DNA from: Fibrobacterota bacterium
Lineage (GTDB): Bacteria; Fibrobacterota; Chitinivibrionia; Chitinivibrionales; Chitinispirillaceae
NCBI GenBank assembly: GCA_023436205.1
Contig: JAEZKC010000139.1
Coordinates: 1 to 55,554, forward strand
Direction of reading: 5' to 3'
Length of the DNA stretch: 55,554 nt
The notes under the pieces: model-generated
Told to the model about the DNA's origin: nothing
Databases searched by the model: none
Seen by the model: the letters and a program-made list of their open reading frames with translations, nothing else
Made by a program: the position numbers and the translations under genes
In this document: positions 43,353 through 51,489 of the stretch, in pieces
How the letters are laid out: each line of letters starts with the position of its first letter
Numbering within the stretch: position 1 is the first letter of the stretch

Positions 43353-44042
43353 ATGGAAAACCAGAGTTCCAGAACAGATAATATGACTGACCACGTTGCC
43401 AGCTTTGACGGGGAATTGCAAAACAGTGAATCTGAAGGTGACCAGCACAATTTCGGGAGTCAACCAGAAGAACCCACGGCATCTCATTCGCAATCGGATT
43501 CTTCCGTTCTCAGAAAATCCTACAGCCTAGGAGAGCAGCTAATTCAGGCACTGCACATTACGTTCAGTCCTAAAAAGACTATTCGGCAGCTCTCTTCTTC
43601 TTCTTTTTCCATAATCGCGATTCTAATCAACACCTATTTTTTCAGTGCGAGAGTACTGCGTAAAGGGGATCATGTCCGATTTTCTGAATACACAGGCCTG
43701 GAGCCGCAGGTATCATTTGTAGCACTCATTCTTCTTTCTGTTTGTGCACTGTTCATCTGGGCTGCTATTTTGAAGCTCCTAGTTCTGTTATTTGGAAAGA
43801 AGCTGAGTCTTGCCAAAGTGGTTAATATTCTAGGCTTTTCCCAGGCCCCTCGCCTGTTTATATCTATGCCGGCATCCATAATAGCAGTACTGAACCCCGG
43901 TTTTCTTTTCAAGGCAATTGCAAGTGAGCTCAATATTCTAATGATTGCAGCAATTGTACTGGGGGTAGTGGCGCTGCTGTATTCAGTTTTTCTGTCTATT
44001 TACGGGTTGGTTGTAGCGGAGAACGAAAACTGCGCTAAGTAG
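43353..44042 (+). CDS. Yip1-like multi-pass membrane protein
   Basis: 229 residues. Residues 1-60 are polar and acidic. FSPKKTIRQL at about 72 resembles the start of bacterial Yip1 domains (typically PxxTFxxL). Four or five hydrophobic helices follow (85-98, 122-145, 160-180, 185-215), with the conserved GFSQAPRLF-like segment. Function unknown; GGAGAAG lies before the ATG. Confidence 0.65.
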   Translation: MENQSSRTDNMTDHVASFDGELQNSESEGDQHNFGSQPEEPTASHSQSDSSVLRKSYSLGEQLIQALHITFSPKKTIRQLSSSSFSIIAILINTYFFSARVLRKGDHVRFSEYTGLEPQVSFVALILLSVCALFIWAAILKLLVLLFGKKLSLAKVVNILGFSQAPRLFISMPASIIAVLNPGFLFKAIASELNILMIAAIVLGVVALLYSVFLSIYGLVVAENENCAK

Positions 44043-44071
44043 CGCCAGACCACATTTTGACAAAGATCTTT

Positions 44072-45088
44072 TTACGCATGCCCCGGATGAGCCACGATGA
44101 GCCTGCGCTTCAGCTTCTGGCTCGCCTCCACTCCAAATACTGATGCGAATTCGCTCAGTTTAATTGAAATTACCTCTTCCCTACCGTGATTCTTTCTTTT
44201 AAACAGTGAAAGTTCAAACCGTTTGCGTGAATACTGATGCAGCTCTCCATAAATATGAGCATTGGCCAAATGAATAATGGTAACATCGGGAGCGGACCGA
44301 GACCAGCTGTCTAAATAATCTAGCGCCTCGTGAAATGCTCCCATTCTGCAGAGATGATATGCACGGGTAATCGCCTCAATGCGGTTCAAATTCAAAGTTC
44401 GATGAAGAAGCTTGCGACGCAGAAGTTCCACATCACCCGTAGGAGAGTTTTTCTCATAAAAGTGGATTAACCGGTGTAGCCCCTGTATGTTGTCTGAATC
44501 TCGCGCCAGGAGCCGCTTGAGAACCGATTCCAACGCACACGGCTGGTCATTTTTTTCGTAAAGATCGGCAAGTATCAGGTAGGTATAATAGTTTCCCGGA
44601 GCAACACTGATCTCCTGCTCGTAACTTTTAATGGATTTTTCCACATCACCCGTATGCTGGTATGAGATGGCCAGACTGTGATAAGCCACCGGATACTGGT
44701 CATCTACAATGATGGACTTCTGAAACCAGCTGATACTGTCTCCAAAATGTTGGGCATATTGATACATCTGACCGATCAGCAGGTAAACCTGAGCTAAATC
44801 CCGACTGTTTTCTTCATTTTTGTTCTGCAGATTTTCAAAAAAGACAACAAGTTTCTCAAGCTGGGAAACCGCAGAGTCCAAATCACCATGTTCGCATTCA
44901 TAGTAAGCCTTGTCTTCTATACTTTCAGCCACGTCTTCATAAGGAACACTAAAGGTAACCACCTTGTCACAGAGATCGGAAAGAGTCTCTAAATCCTTAT
45001 AAATCAGACTACTATCGGAATGGATCATGAAGGCCTTTCGCACTACCCTGTTAAAGTCGACAATTTTACTCTTAAGCAGTCTTTCCAT
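44072..45088 (-). CDS. Tetratricopeptide repeat protein
   Basis: 338 residues from the ATG at 45088, which has GAGGAAGG upstream; an ATG 33 codons earlier gives an unlikely N-terminus. TPR-like helix pairs run from about 90 to 260 (for example VYLLIGQMYQYAQHFGDSI, then AYHSLAISYQHTGDVEKSI). No signal peptide, so it is cytoplasmic. The C-terminal 60 residues are basic. Partner unknown. It is convergent with the Yip1-like gene, 29 bases apart. Confidence 0.85.
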   Translation of the reverse strand: MERLLKSKIVDFNRVVRKAFMIHSDSSLIYKDLETLSDLCDKVVTFSVPYEDVAESIEDKAYYECEHGDLDSAVSQLEKLVVFFENLQNKNEENSRDLAQVYLLIGQMYQYAQHFGDSISWFQKSIIVDDQYPVAYHSLAISYQHTGDVEKSIKSYEQEISVAPGNYYTYLILADLYEKNDQPCALESVLKRLLARDSDNIQGLHRLIHFYEKNSPTGDVELLRRKLLHRTLNLNRIEAITRAYHLCRMGAFHEALDYLDSWSRSAPDVTIIHLANAHIYGELHQYSRKRFELSLFKRKNHGREEVISIKLSEFASVFGVEASQKLKRRLIVAHPGHA

Positions 45089-45321
45089 TATGCCTTCCTC
45101 TACTCGAAATCCGGAATGAGATCCTAGTAGAAAAGGCAAATAGCAGACCAATATTTTTATTTTATTGTACGGTAACCGGTTTTGCAATGTCTTAACGCCA
45201 GACAGTTCATAATTCGCAAATCGCCACGTAGATCAACCGGCATTTGCGCATTTTCACGGTTATCATTCACCCATTCTGACGTATTGGGCAGGGGCAGCTA
45301 TCGGTGAGCCGAGGATTATCC

Positions 45322-45368
45322 TTCGACTCCGGCGGACCTACGCTCAGGATGAACGGAGCGAGGTCGAA
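45322..45368. repeat. REP-like palindromic repeat, copy A
   Basis: TTCGAC (45322-45327) and GTCGAA (45363-45368) are inverted, with an inner CGCTC...GAGCG pair. The first half matches a copy at 55467-55508 (TTCGACT-CGG-GACCT-CGCT). It sits in the 369-base space between the TPR gene and the flotillin terminator, which otherwise holds nothing I can support. Confidence 0.45.
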
Positions 45369-45422
45369 TCGTACATCAGTACAAGTCTTCTTAATGCGCA
45401 AATCGGGAATTGAAGAAAAGAG

Positions 45423-45451
45423 CTCCCAGCCCGATAAACTCGGACTGGGAG
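45423..45451 (-). terminator. Terminator of the PspA/flotillin operon
   Basis: CTCCCAG-CCGA pairs with TCGG-CTGGGAG, with one C-A mismatch, over a five-base loop. It lies just beyond the flotillin stop on the minus strand and is followed there by CTCTTTTC. Confidence 0.75.
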
Positions 45452-45457
45452 AGATGC

Positions 45458-47275
45458 TTATGAAGCAGGGTCCTGCTTTACAGATTTCTCAACTGGTTCA
45501 ACAACTGGAGCCTGAGCATCCTTTTCTTTTTTGGCTTCTGCCGATTTTGAAAGCACACCGGCCAGAGCGTTAAGATCCCCTCCCCCGGCAATCCCGATAT
45601 CCTTAAGAAGCGCATCCACCAGAGGTGCCTGCCCTCTATATCGAAGTGCACTGCTGACGAGCTGGTCAGCGAAACTTCCACCCTGAGCGCCCGTTGCATC
45701 AGCTCTCACTCCCCCGTTACCACCAGTCAAGCCATCCACCTGAATGATTTTGAAATCCTTTATAGCTTCCACAGGCTTCATGCTGGCAGCAATGATAGAG
45801 GCCATGTGCTCGATAGTGGAAAGCCTTACTTTCATTCCAATAATTTCCTGAGACAGCAGATTTTCTGCTTCGTGAAGAGCGCGCTTACCTTCAGCTTCAG
45901 CAAGATATTTGGCCTTGATCGCTTCGGCCAGCATTTTTTCAGAATCGGCCTGTCCCTGAGCGATAAGTCGAGTTTTGGACGCCTCAGCTTCCGCCGCAAT
46001 ATTGATAGCTCTGGCCTTGTCATCCGCAGCCTGCTTTTCCGCTTCGGCGGCAACCGTGATCCCGATAGCTTCTCTCTGGGCAGCCTGTTCGGCCTCAATA
46101 AGCTCAATCTGCTTTCTACGTCTTGCCACTTCAGTTTCTCTGACGGTGACAACCTCTTCCTCGGCCTTTACAGCTGCAGCCCTGGCCTGGTCGGCTTCCG
46201 CCTGAGCAACCGACTGCTCCTTAGACTTTTCGGCAATGGCAATCTGACGATCCTGATCGTTAAGCTGAACCTCTTTCTCCCGCTTGATTTCCGCAGACTG
46301 TAGGAGCTTGGCTTTTTCGATATCCTTCTCCTTAATAGCCCGTTCTTTATCGATGCGTTCCTGCTCCACATTTCTTTCGGCCAGGATCTTCGTAAGCTCA
46401 ACCTTCTGACCAGCCTCAATTTCAGCTTCATCAGCAAGACGCTTGTTTTCAGCCTGTTGCTTCTGAGTTTCCATGGCTTCACTGGATTTTCTAACCTCAA
46501 TCTCTCTGACCTGGGAAAGACGCGCATACTCAGTCTTCTTGGCAAGTTCCAGCTTTACAAGCTCAGCATCCAGGTTTTTCTGACGGATTTTCACCTCTGT
46601 ATCCTGCTCGATATCATTACGCTGCTTGCGTCTGGCCTCGATTTCCTCAGTAAGTTTTGTCAAACCTTCGGCATCAAAAGCATTCTGCGGGTTGAGAAAA
46701 TCACGGTTGGTCTGATCAAGCGAGGTCAGTGAAACCGATTCAAGCTCAAGACCGTTCTTAAGAAGATCTTCGGAAACTGCGGCCTGCACTTTCTGCACGA
46801 AATTGACACGCTGCTCGTGGAGTTCCTCCATGGCCATCTCAGCGGCAACAGCACGAAGAGCATCAACAAATTTACCCTCCACCAGTTCCTTGAGAGCCTG
46901 AGGATCCATGGTGCGCTTTCCCAGGGTTTGAGCCGCATTGGCAATAGCTTCAACGGTTGGCTTGACACGCACATAAAATTCTGCAGTAACATCAACGCGC
47001 ATGCGATCTCTGGTGATAAGAGACTGTTCGTTACACCGCCTCACCTCCAACCTCAAGGTGTTCATGTTCACTCCAATGATTTCATGCAAAACTGGAATGA
47101 CAAGGGCTCCCCCGTTCATGATCACCTTCTGACCCCCAAAACCAGTCCTTACAAATGAGTGTTCCTTTGAACTTCTTTTGTACAGCTTGGCAAATACGAT
47201 CATCAACGTTAAAAGTGCGACAAAACATATTACTCCAATGATTACCGCATTACCCAGATTAGTAATTAGTTCCAT
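45458..47275 (-). CDS. Flotillin-like SPFH protein (YqiK type)
   Basis: 605 residues. One N-terminal membrane helix (about 5-28). The SPFH domain spans about 40-230 (VIMNGGALVIPVLHEI, with ARRxxD-like RCNEQSLITRDRMRVDV). A long Ala/Glu/Lys coiled coil runs from about 230 to 450, and a Gly-rich tail follows. The ATG at 47275 has GGAGAG upstream and is preferred to the ATG four codons earlier. It is the last gene of a PspA / NfeD-like / flotillin operon. Flotillins with such partners organise membrane microdomains and respond to envelope stress. Confidence 0.9.
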   Translation of the reverse strand: MELITNLGNAVIIGVICFVALLTLMIVFAKLYKRSSKEHSFVRTGFGGQKVIMNGGALVIPVLHEIIGVNMNTLRLEVRRCNEQSLITRDRMRVDVTAEFYVRVKPTVEAIANAAQTLGKRTMDPQALKELVEGKFVDALRAVAAEMAMEELHEQRVNFVQKVQAAVSEDLLKNGLELESVSLTSLDQTNRDFLNPQNAFDAEGLTKLTEEIEARRKQRNDIEQDTEVKIRQKNLDAELVKLELAKKTEYARLSQVREIEVRKSSEAMETQKQQAENKRLADEAEIEAGQKVELTKILAERNVEQERIDKERAIKEKDIEKAKLLQSAEIKREKEVQLNDQDRQIAIAEKSKEQSVAQAEADQARAAAVKAEEEVVTVRETEVARRRKQIELIEAEQAAQREAIGITVAAEAEKQAADDKARAINIAAEAEASKTRLIAQGQADSEKMLAEAIKAKYLAEAEGKRALHEAENLLSQEIIGMKVRLSTIEHMASIIAASMKPVEAIKDFKIIQVDGLTGGNGGVRADATGAQGGSFADQLVSSALRYRGQAPLVDALLKDIGIAGGGDLNALAGVLSKSAEAKKEKDAQAPVVEPVEKSVKQDPAS

Positions 47276-47290
47276 TATACTCTCCATATT

Positions 47291-47932
47291 TTAAGGTGTT
47301 AAAACGGAAGCCGGAGCTTCAATAGCCTTGTAAAGTGCTCCATCTTTACTGACAATCAACACTTGTTGTGACTGGTTGAATTCCGAATCTTTGTCCTGGG
47401 GCTCAACAATGAGATAATGTGTACAACCGTTGCGATCCTGAAGCTTTGCTTCGGCTGGCTGCCCGCATTTTGCTGTTCCCCGGATTATTACAGCCACTTG
47501 GCCGATGAAGCTGTTTTCAGATACTGCCTCAGTCTCATCTTTAATCAGAATTTTTGAAAGTAAACCGGTGAGAAGACGAATCACTGGTAAAGAGATAATC
47601 AGAGGCGCCCAGATTGCCAGATACCAGGGAAGATAGAAAGGGAAAACGGAGCGAATCGTTGACTGCAGTATAAAACCGGTCAGACCGAAAGTGGTTAAAA
47701 ATATCAGCAATACCATAATAAGCGGTACTTTGCCGATTCCTAGCCAGCCTAAAAAGGTCGGCGAGTCAGCATCCACATCGATATCACCAACATCCGGTCC
47801 CAAACTGTCCAGAAGATCCCCAAGCCCCACTCCCACAAACAGCGATGCCAGCTCCAACAAGGAAAGAAAGAGCATCAGGATAATAGCAACTGTGAACGGA
47901 AGGCAGTCTGGAGATGCCAAAAGCTGCAGCAT
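47291..47932 (-). CDS. NfeD/YqiJ-like membrane protein with C-terminal OB domain
   Basis: 213 residues from the ATG at 47932, which has AGGAG eight bases upstream; a GTG three codons earlier is possible. Three hydrophobic segments (about 12-35, 68-92 and 100-130) are followed by a small beta domain (about 145-205: SFIGQVAVIIRGTAKCGQPAEA), the OB fold typical of NfeD and YqiJ. Such proteins partner flotillins. It is 15 bases from the flotillin gene. Confidence 0.8.
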   Translation of the reverse strand: MLQLLASPDCLPFTVAIILMLFLSLLELASLFVGVGLGDLLDSLGPDVGDIDVDADSPTFLGWLGIGKVPLIMVLLIFLTTFGLTGFILQSTIRSVFPFYLPWYLAIWAPLIISLPVIRLLTGLLSKILIKDETEAVSENSFIGQVAVIIRGTAKCGQPAEAKLQDRNGCTHYLIVEPQDKDSEFNQSQQVLIVSKDGALYKAIEAPASVLTP

Positions 47933-47943
47933 GATCTCCACTC

Positions 47944-48603
47944 CTAGTTATGGGCTTTGTACTGGGCCAGCCGTTCGGCGATTCGATTTTTACGGGCCAG
48001 GCTTTCCAATTCGGCAAGCTGCTTTTCGGTAGTGGCGCTAGCGGCCATCTGCTCCCTGTCCAGCAGTCTGCTGAAAGTGTTCTCAGCTTTGTCAAATCTA
48101 TTATCGACAGAAGGAATGGAATTTGAGGAGTTGAGAGCCGTGGAATCCTGCTTTGCTTCAGCTCTCATTTTTTTGAACTCCTGAAACTCCTGAGTCAATT
48201 CACGTTTTTTGGCCACCAGAGCCGCAGTGTAGCTTTCAAGCTCCTTTACCTGCTTATCCTGTTCAACGATGGATTTTTCCAAAACGGGAATCTGAGCTTC
48301 AAGATCAAGCTGCTTTGAAACTGCTGCCTCAGCCAGATCCTCCCGATCTTCTTTAATGGCAAAAGAGATTTTTTCTGAGAGGCTTTCGTGACTTTTTTTG
48401 ATTTCAGCAAGCCTGTTGGAGGACATGTGCTTCTGAGCGATTACTTTCCCCAGTTCGCTTTTAACATCGAAGATTGCTCCATCTATTTCTCTGAGTGCCT
48501 CCTCGAGCACCATTTCCGGAGCTGCATTTTCAATCATGCTCACTACCTTATTGGCTCCGCCCGTGATGATCCTTCCGACCCTTGACGCCAGATTTTCTTT
48601 CAT
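47944..48603 (-). CDS. PspA/IM30 family protein
   Basis: 219 residues, almost all helical coiled coil: SRVGRIITGGANKVVSMIEN at the N-terminus, then ALREIDGAIFDVKSELGKVIA and the long heptad region to about 150. This is the ESCRT-III-like PspA/IM30 family that binds stressed membranes. AAAAGGAG precedes the ATG. It is the first gene of the operon with the NfeD-like and flotillin genes. No PspF or sigma-54 promoter was recognised in the 236 bases upstream. Confidence 0.88.
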   Translation of the reverse strand: MKENLASRVGRIITGGANKVVSMIENAAPEMVLEEALREIDGAIFDVKSELGKVIAQKHMSSNRLAEIKKSHESLSEKISFAIKEDREDLAEAAVSKQLDLEAQIPVLEKSIVEQDKQVKELESYTAALVAKKRELTQEFQEFKKMRAEAKQDSTALNSSNSIPSVDNRFDKAENTFSRLLDREQMAASATTEKQLAELESLARKNRIAERLAQYKAHN

Positions 48604-48799
48604 GGGAACTCCTTTTATATAGATGAAAAAGCGGTAATAAATCTATGGAACTCGACAAAACCAGCAGCTTCGACGATCTTCCCAGGTGACAGCAAAATCA
48701 ATATACGAGATGTAAAAAAGAGAAGAAAAGAAAATTAAGATTTCTATTATGAATAGCTTGTTGAATCAGTTTAGAGCTTTTTCTTCTAAATGGTTTTTC

Positions 48800-48828
48800 T
48801 TGCCACCAATGTAAAAAACATTTATATT
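48800..48828 (+). promoter_or_regulatory. Promoter of tRNA-Gln
   Basis: TTGCCA (48800-48805), exactly 17 bases, then TATATT (48823-48828), 11 bases before the tRNA. It may also serve the tRNA-Glu gene 80 bases further on. Confidence 0.65.
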
Positions 48829-48839
48829 ACTGGTCCGAT

Positions 48840-48913
48840 TGGGGTGTCGTCCAATGGCAGGACTCTGGATTCTGGTTCCAGTTATCGAGGTTCGAATCCT
48901 TGCACCCCAGCCA
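48840..48913 (+). tRNA. tRNA-Gln (anticodon CTG)
   Basis: Acceptor TGGGGTG pairs with CACCCCA, then G73 and an encoded CCA. The anticodon arm CTGGA-TTCTGGT-TCCAG gives CTG. T arm with GTTCGAATC. Confidence 0.93.
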
Positions 48914-48993
48914 CTTTCAATTTTTGATTTTTGATTGATGATTGCGGATTTGAAGAGTTGGAATAAGATCTGAATCAAATATCACAAAAATAT

Positions 48994-49069
48994 GGCGCTA
49001 TCGTCTAGTGGCCTAGGACGGGTGGTTCTCAGCCATCAAACCGGGGTTCGATTCCCCGTAGCGCTACCA
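48994..49069 (+). tRNA. tRNA-Glu (anticodon CTC)
   Basis: Acceptor GGCGCTA pairs with TAGCGCT, the first pair being G-T, then A73 and an encoded CCA (49067-49069). The anticodon arm GGTGG-TTCTCAG-CCATC gives CTC. T arm CGGGGTTCGATTCCCCG. Confidence 0.92.
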
Positions 49070-49075
49070 AGTTTA

Positions 49076-49116
49076 GACTCCGAGAGCTGACATGGGTGAT
49101 CGGGGTCTTTTTTTTG
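49076..49116 (+). terminator. Terminator of the tRNA-Gln/tRNA-Glu unit
   Basis: GACTCCGA (49076-49083) pairs with TCGGGGTC (49100-49107), one wobble, followed by nine Ts. Confidence 0.85.
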
Positions 49117-49388
49117 GACACATCAATTATATGTTACAGATCTTCTCATTGGTATAAGTTTATACTCCTTGATTGGCCAGTTTCCTCAACTATGAGCTAA
49201 CACTGGATCGCCATCTGCTTGACCTGAATTTGGGTTTAAAACACTTTACATAACAACTGTTGCAGTTGTATTCAGATAATAACATGATTAAAGCTAGCGA
49301 TCACAAAGATCTTATTCTGAACCCGCCACCATTGGCCCGTCACTAATAATTTTGTAAACCGCTTAACCCCACACAAAAAGGAGTCCAA

Positions 49389-49949
49389 ATGAAAAAACAA
49401 TTGCTGCTTGCTGCTGCTTTATTTGTGGGGTGCCAGAACCCCACTGATTCGATTGACGAAAAAACTGACTCAATGCAGGAGACTACAATACTTGTTACTG
49501 TAGACCAAAAATGTGCTGTTTTTGTAGATGGGAGCGACCAGTTGACCACACTTTTCGATCCCTTTGGTCCGGAATTTTCACATTTTTATGATGATACAGC
49601 CTACTATACTAACGCACCTACAGACCCTGATACCGTGGCATTAATAGTTGACTATACCACCAGTTTTACTGGTGCATTTCAGGGCGGTCACTCTACTCCC
49701 CTGTTTTCGTCTGATTACCTTTTAAAAACATCGGATTCACAGGTAAACATAGAGGTTATCGAGTCAGATTTGTCTATCATTATTAGCCAGAACGAGGAAA
49801 ATGAGAAGTTCATTCTTAAAAAGGACAGTACACTAGTTTTAAGAGATACAATCTTTGAGACCTCCGGAAACCCGGCCCAGGAGATCAAAAGATGCTTTGA
49901 GATCACTATCTGCAATAAAGGGTCACGCAACTTGTACCAAGAAAAATAA
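49389..49949 (+). CDS. Hypothetical lipoprotein
   Basis: 186 residues. The signal peptide ends in LFVGC, a lipobox with Cys15, so it is a probable lipoprotein. Asp after the Cys is absent (CQN), which fits outer-membrane sorting by the proteobacterial rule; the rule may not apply here. The rest is acidic and Ser/Thr-rich with beta-strand character and no recognised domain. AAAAGGAG precedes the ATG. The 272 bases between the tRNA terminator and this gene hold nothing else I can support. Confidence 0.75.
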   Translation: MKKQLLLAAALFVGCQNPTDSIDEKTDSMQETTILVTVDQKCAVFVDGSDQLTTLFDPFGPEFSHFYDDTAYYTNAPTDPDTVALIVDYTTSFTGAFQGGHSTPLFSSDYLLKTSDSQVNIEVIESDLSIIISQNEENEKFILKKDSTLVLRDTIFETSGNPAQEIKRCFEITICNKGSRNLYQEK

Positions 49950-49971
49950 TATTTCGAATGTAACTTTTTTG

Positions 49972-50006
49972 GAAGGCAGATTGTATCAACAGATACTTCT
50001 GCCTTC
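49972..50006 (+). terminator. Terminator of the lipoprotein gene
   Basis: GAAGGCAGA (49972-49980) pairs with TCTGCCTTC (49998-50006), with an inner GTATC-AACA-GATAC hairpin, so the stem is nearly continuous. A short T/C-rich tail follows. It lies between convergent genes. Confidence 0.75.
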
Positions 50007-50026
50007 TCTCTTTCGGCACTGAGACT

Positions 50027-51229
50027 TCAAATCGTCTGATCGTCCGTAAAAGGCCTTGACAGAAGTTTCTTCCCCCCAATCTTAATCCCAATCAACCCCA
50101 GCGGAGCGGTATAAACAATTGATAAAACCGCAATGGCCAGAATTAGTTCTCCCTGGGGTAACCCGTTTGCAAGTGCCACTCCCCCCAGGGCCGCCTGAAC
50201 CGTGGCCTTGGGGATGTAGGCAACTATACAGAACATTTTCTCTTTAAGAGAGAGATCGGACCAGTTTGTAGCCAGTAGCACCCCAATGGACCTGAACAAG
50301 AGTCCAATCGTTATTACCAGAACACCTTTCAACCCGGCTCCCAAGGCTACTGCAGGATCAACAGAAATCCCTATCAGCACGAACAGAACGATTTCTGCCA
50401 CCACCCAAATTTTAGATAATTTACGAGATAGTTCATGGGCAATTTTTTCCTCTTTCTCAAGAAGAATAAACCCCACTGTCATTACGCCCAGCAAAGCGGC
50501 ACTGTGCATCCAGTCGCCAATCTGTACAAGCACCACTGCGATCATTAAAAGGATCAGGGCTTTTTCAGTAGCTCTGATTGCGGTAAACTTTTTTTTAAAT
50601 ACCCAAAGCAAAGCAAACCCTACGATAATTCCGGGTATGATTCCCAAAAGAAGTGAGAGTGGGATCTCATAAAGCACTCTGGAAATGGCAATCTGCCCGG
50701 TTGTAGCCATCTGTAAAAAAACCGTGAATGCTGTAATTGCAAAAACATCGTCCACCGATGCTCCTGCAAGCACAATGGTAGGTACCTCGTTCTCTCTTCC
50801 ATAGCCCTTGTCTTTTAGGTTGAGCATGGAGGGAACAATCACTGCAGGAGATACGGCGGCCAGCATGAAAGCTGTCAATCCGGATACTGCCCAGCTGAAA
50901 TTAAAAAACCAGTGGATAAGCACAGTGAGAGCGGTTCCCTCAAAAACGGCTGGAACGAAGGTCATCAAACCTGCCGAAACGCCAGCCTTCTGCAGAGTGC
51001 TCTTGTTTATCCCAAGCCCAGCCCGTAAAAGAATGACTATCAAGGCGAAAGACTTCAAGTAGGGTTCCAGCGGATAAAGAACAGGTGGGATCTGATCTCT
51101 CCAAAAAAGCCCGATACAAATGCCCCAGGCAACCATACCCAGCACGGAGGGTAATCCGATCCTGGAGAAAGCCCTCCCAAGCAACCATCCCCCCAGCAGT
51201 ACAAGCACCACAAATAGATTAAAAGGCAT
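50027..51229 (-). CDS. Cation:proton antiporter (CPA family)
   Basis: 400 residues with about 12 predicted membrane helices from the ATG at 51229 (MPFNLFVVLVLLGGWLLGRA). LRAGLGINKSTLQ matches the extended-loop region of CPA1/CPA2 proteins. VLAGASVDDVFAI has the paired acidic residues (Asp-Asp) expected in the ion-binding helix. There is no RCK/TrkA-N domain, so it is the short form. It probably exchanges Na+ or K+ for H+. In a salt- or alkali-loving host this would be pH homeostasis; that is inference. Confidence 0.88.
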   Translation of the reverse strand: MPFNLFVVLVLLGGWLLGRAFSRIGLPSVLGMVAWGICIGLFWRDQIPPVLYPLEPYLKSFALIVILLRAGLGINKSTLQKAGVSAGLMTFVPAVFEGTALTVLIHWFFNFSWAVSGLTAFMLAAVSPAVIVPSMLNLKDKGYGRENEVPTIVLAGASVDDVFAITAFTVFLQMATTGQIAISRVLYEIPLSLLLGIIPGIIVGFALLWVFKKKFTAIRATEKALILLMIAVVLVQIGDWMHSAALLGVMTVGFILLEKEEKIAHELSRKLSKIWVVAEIVLFVLIGISVDPAVALGAGLKGVLVITIGLLFRSIGVLLATNWSDLSLKEKMFCIVAYIPKATVQAALGGVALANGLPQGELILAIAVLSIVYTAPLGLIGIKIGGKKLLSRPFTDDQTI

Positions 51230-51489
51230 TATAATCTCGACATTGTGAATAAAATTTGTCAAATAAAACACCTGAATACCGGAGCACTGTAGGAGTCATC
51301 AGCCAGTAGCGGCATTTAAGGTGGAACCCCCCATCACCGTTCTAAAAATAATTATTGAAGTAATCTATACCGATTTTTAATCAAATCGCTCAATACCACT
51401 TTATACAAAAAAAACATTCGGAACCCCAAGTTCCGTTTTTTGGATACTTGAAATGCTATTTTGATTAGAAAAGTAATCTTAGGGCAAAA

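Noticed and set aside
45304..45573. 89-residue plus-strand open frame at the flotillin 3' end
   Set aside because: It runs through the REP-like palindrome, the terminator and the antisense of the flotillin gene.
45806..48585. Many long antisense open frames opposite the flotillin, NfeD-like and PspA genes
   Set aside because: They mirror the Glu/Ala/Lys-rich coiled-coil codons of the real genes and have no binding sites.
49160..49190. Palindrome GTATAAGTTTATAC in the lipoprotein leader region
   Set aside because: Short and AT-rich, expected by chance in this composition, and not placed against a recognisable promoter.
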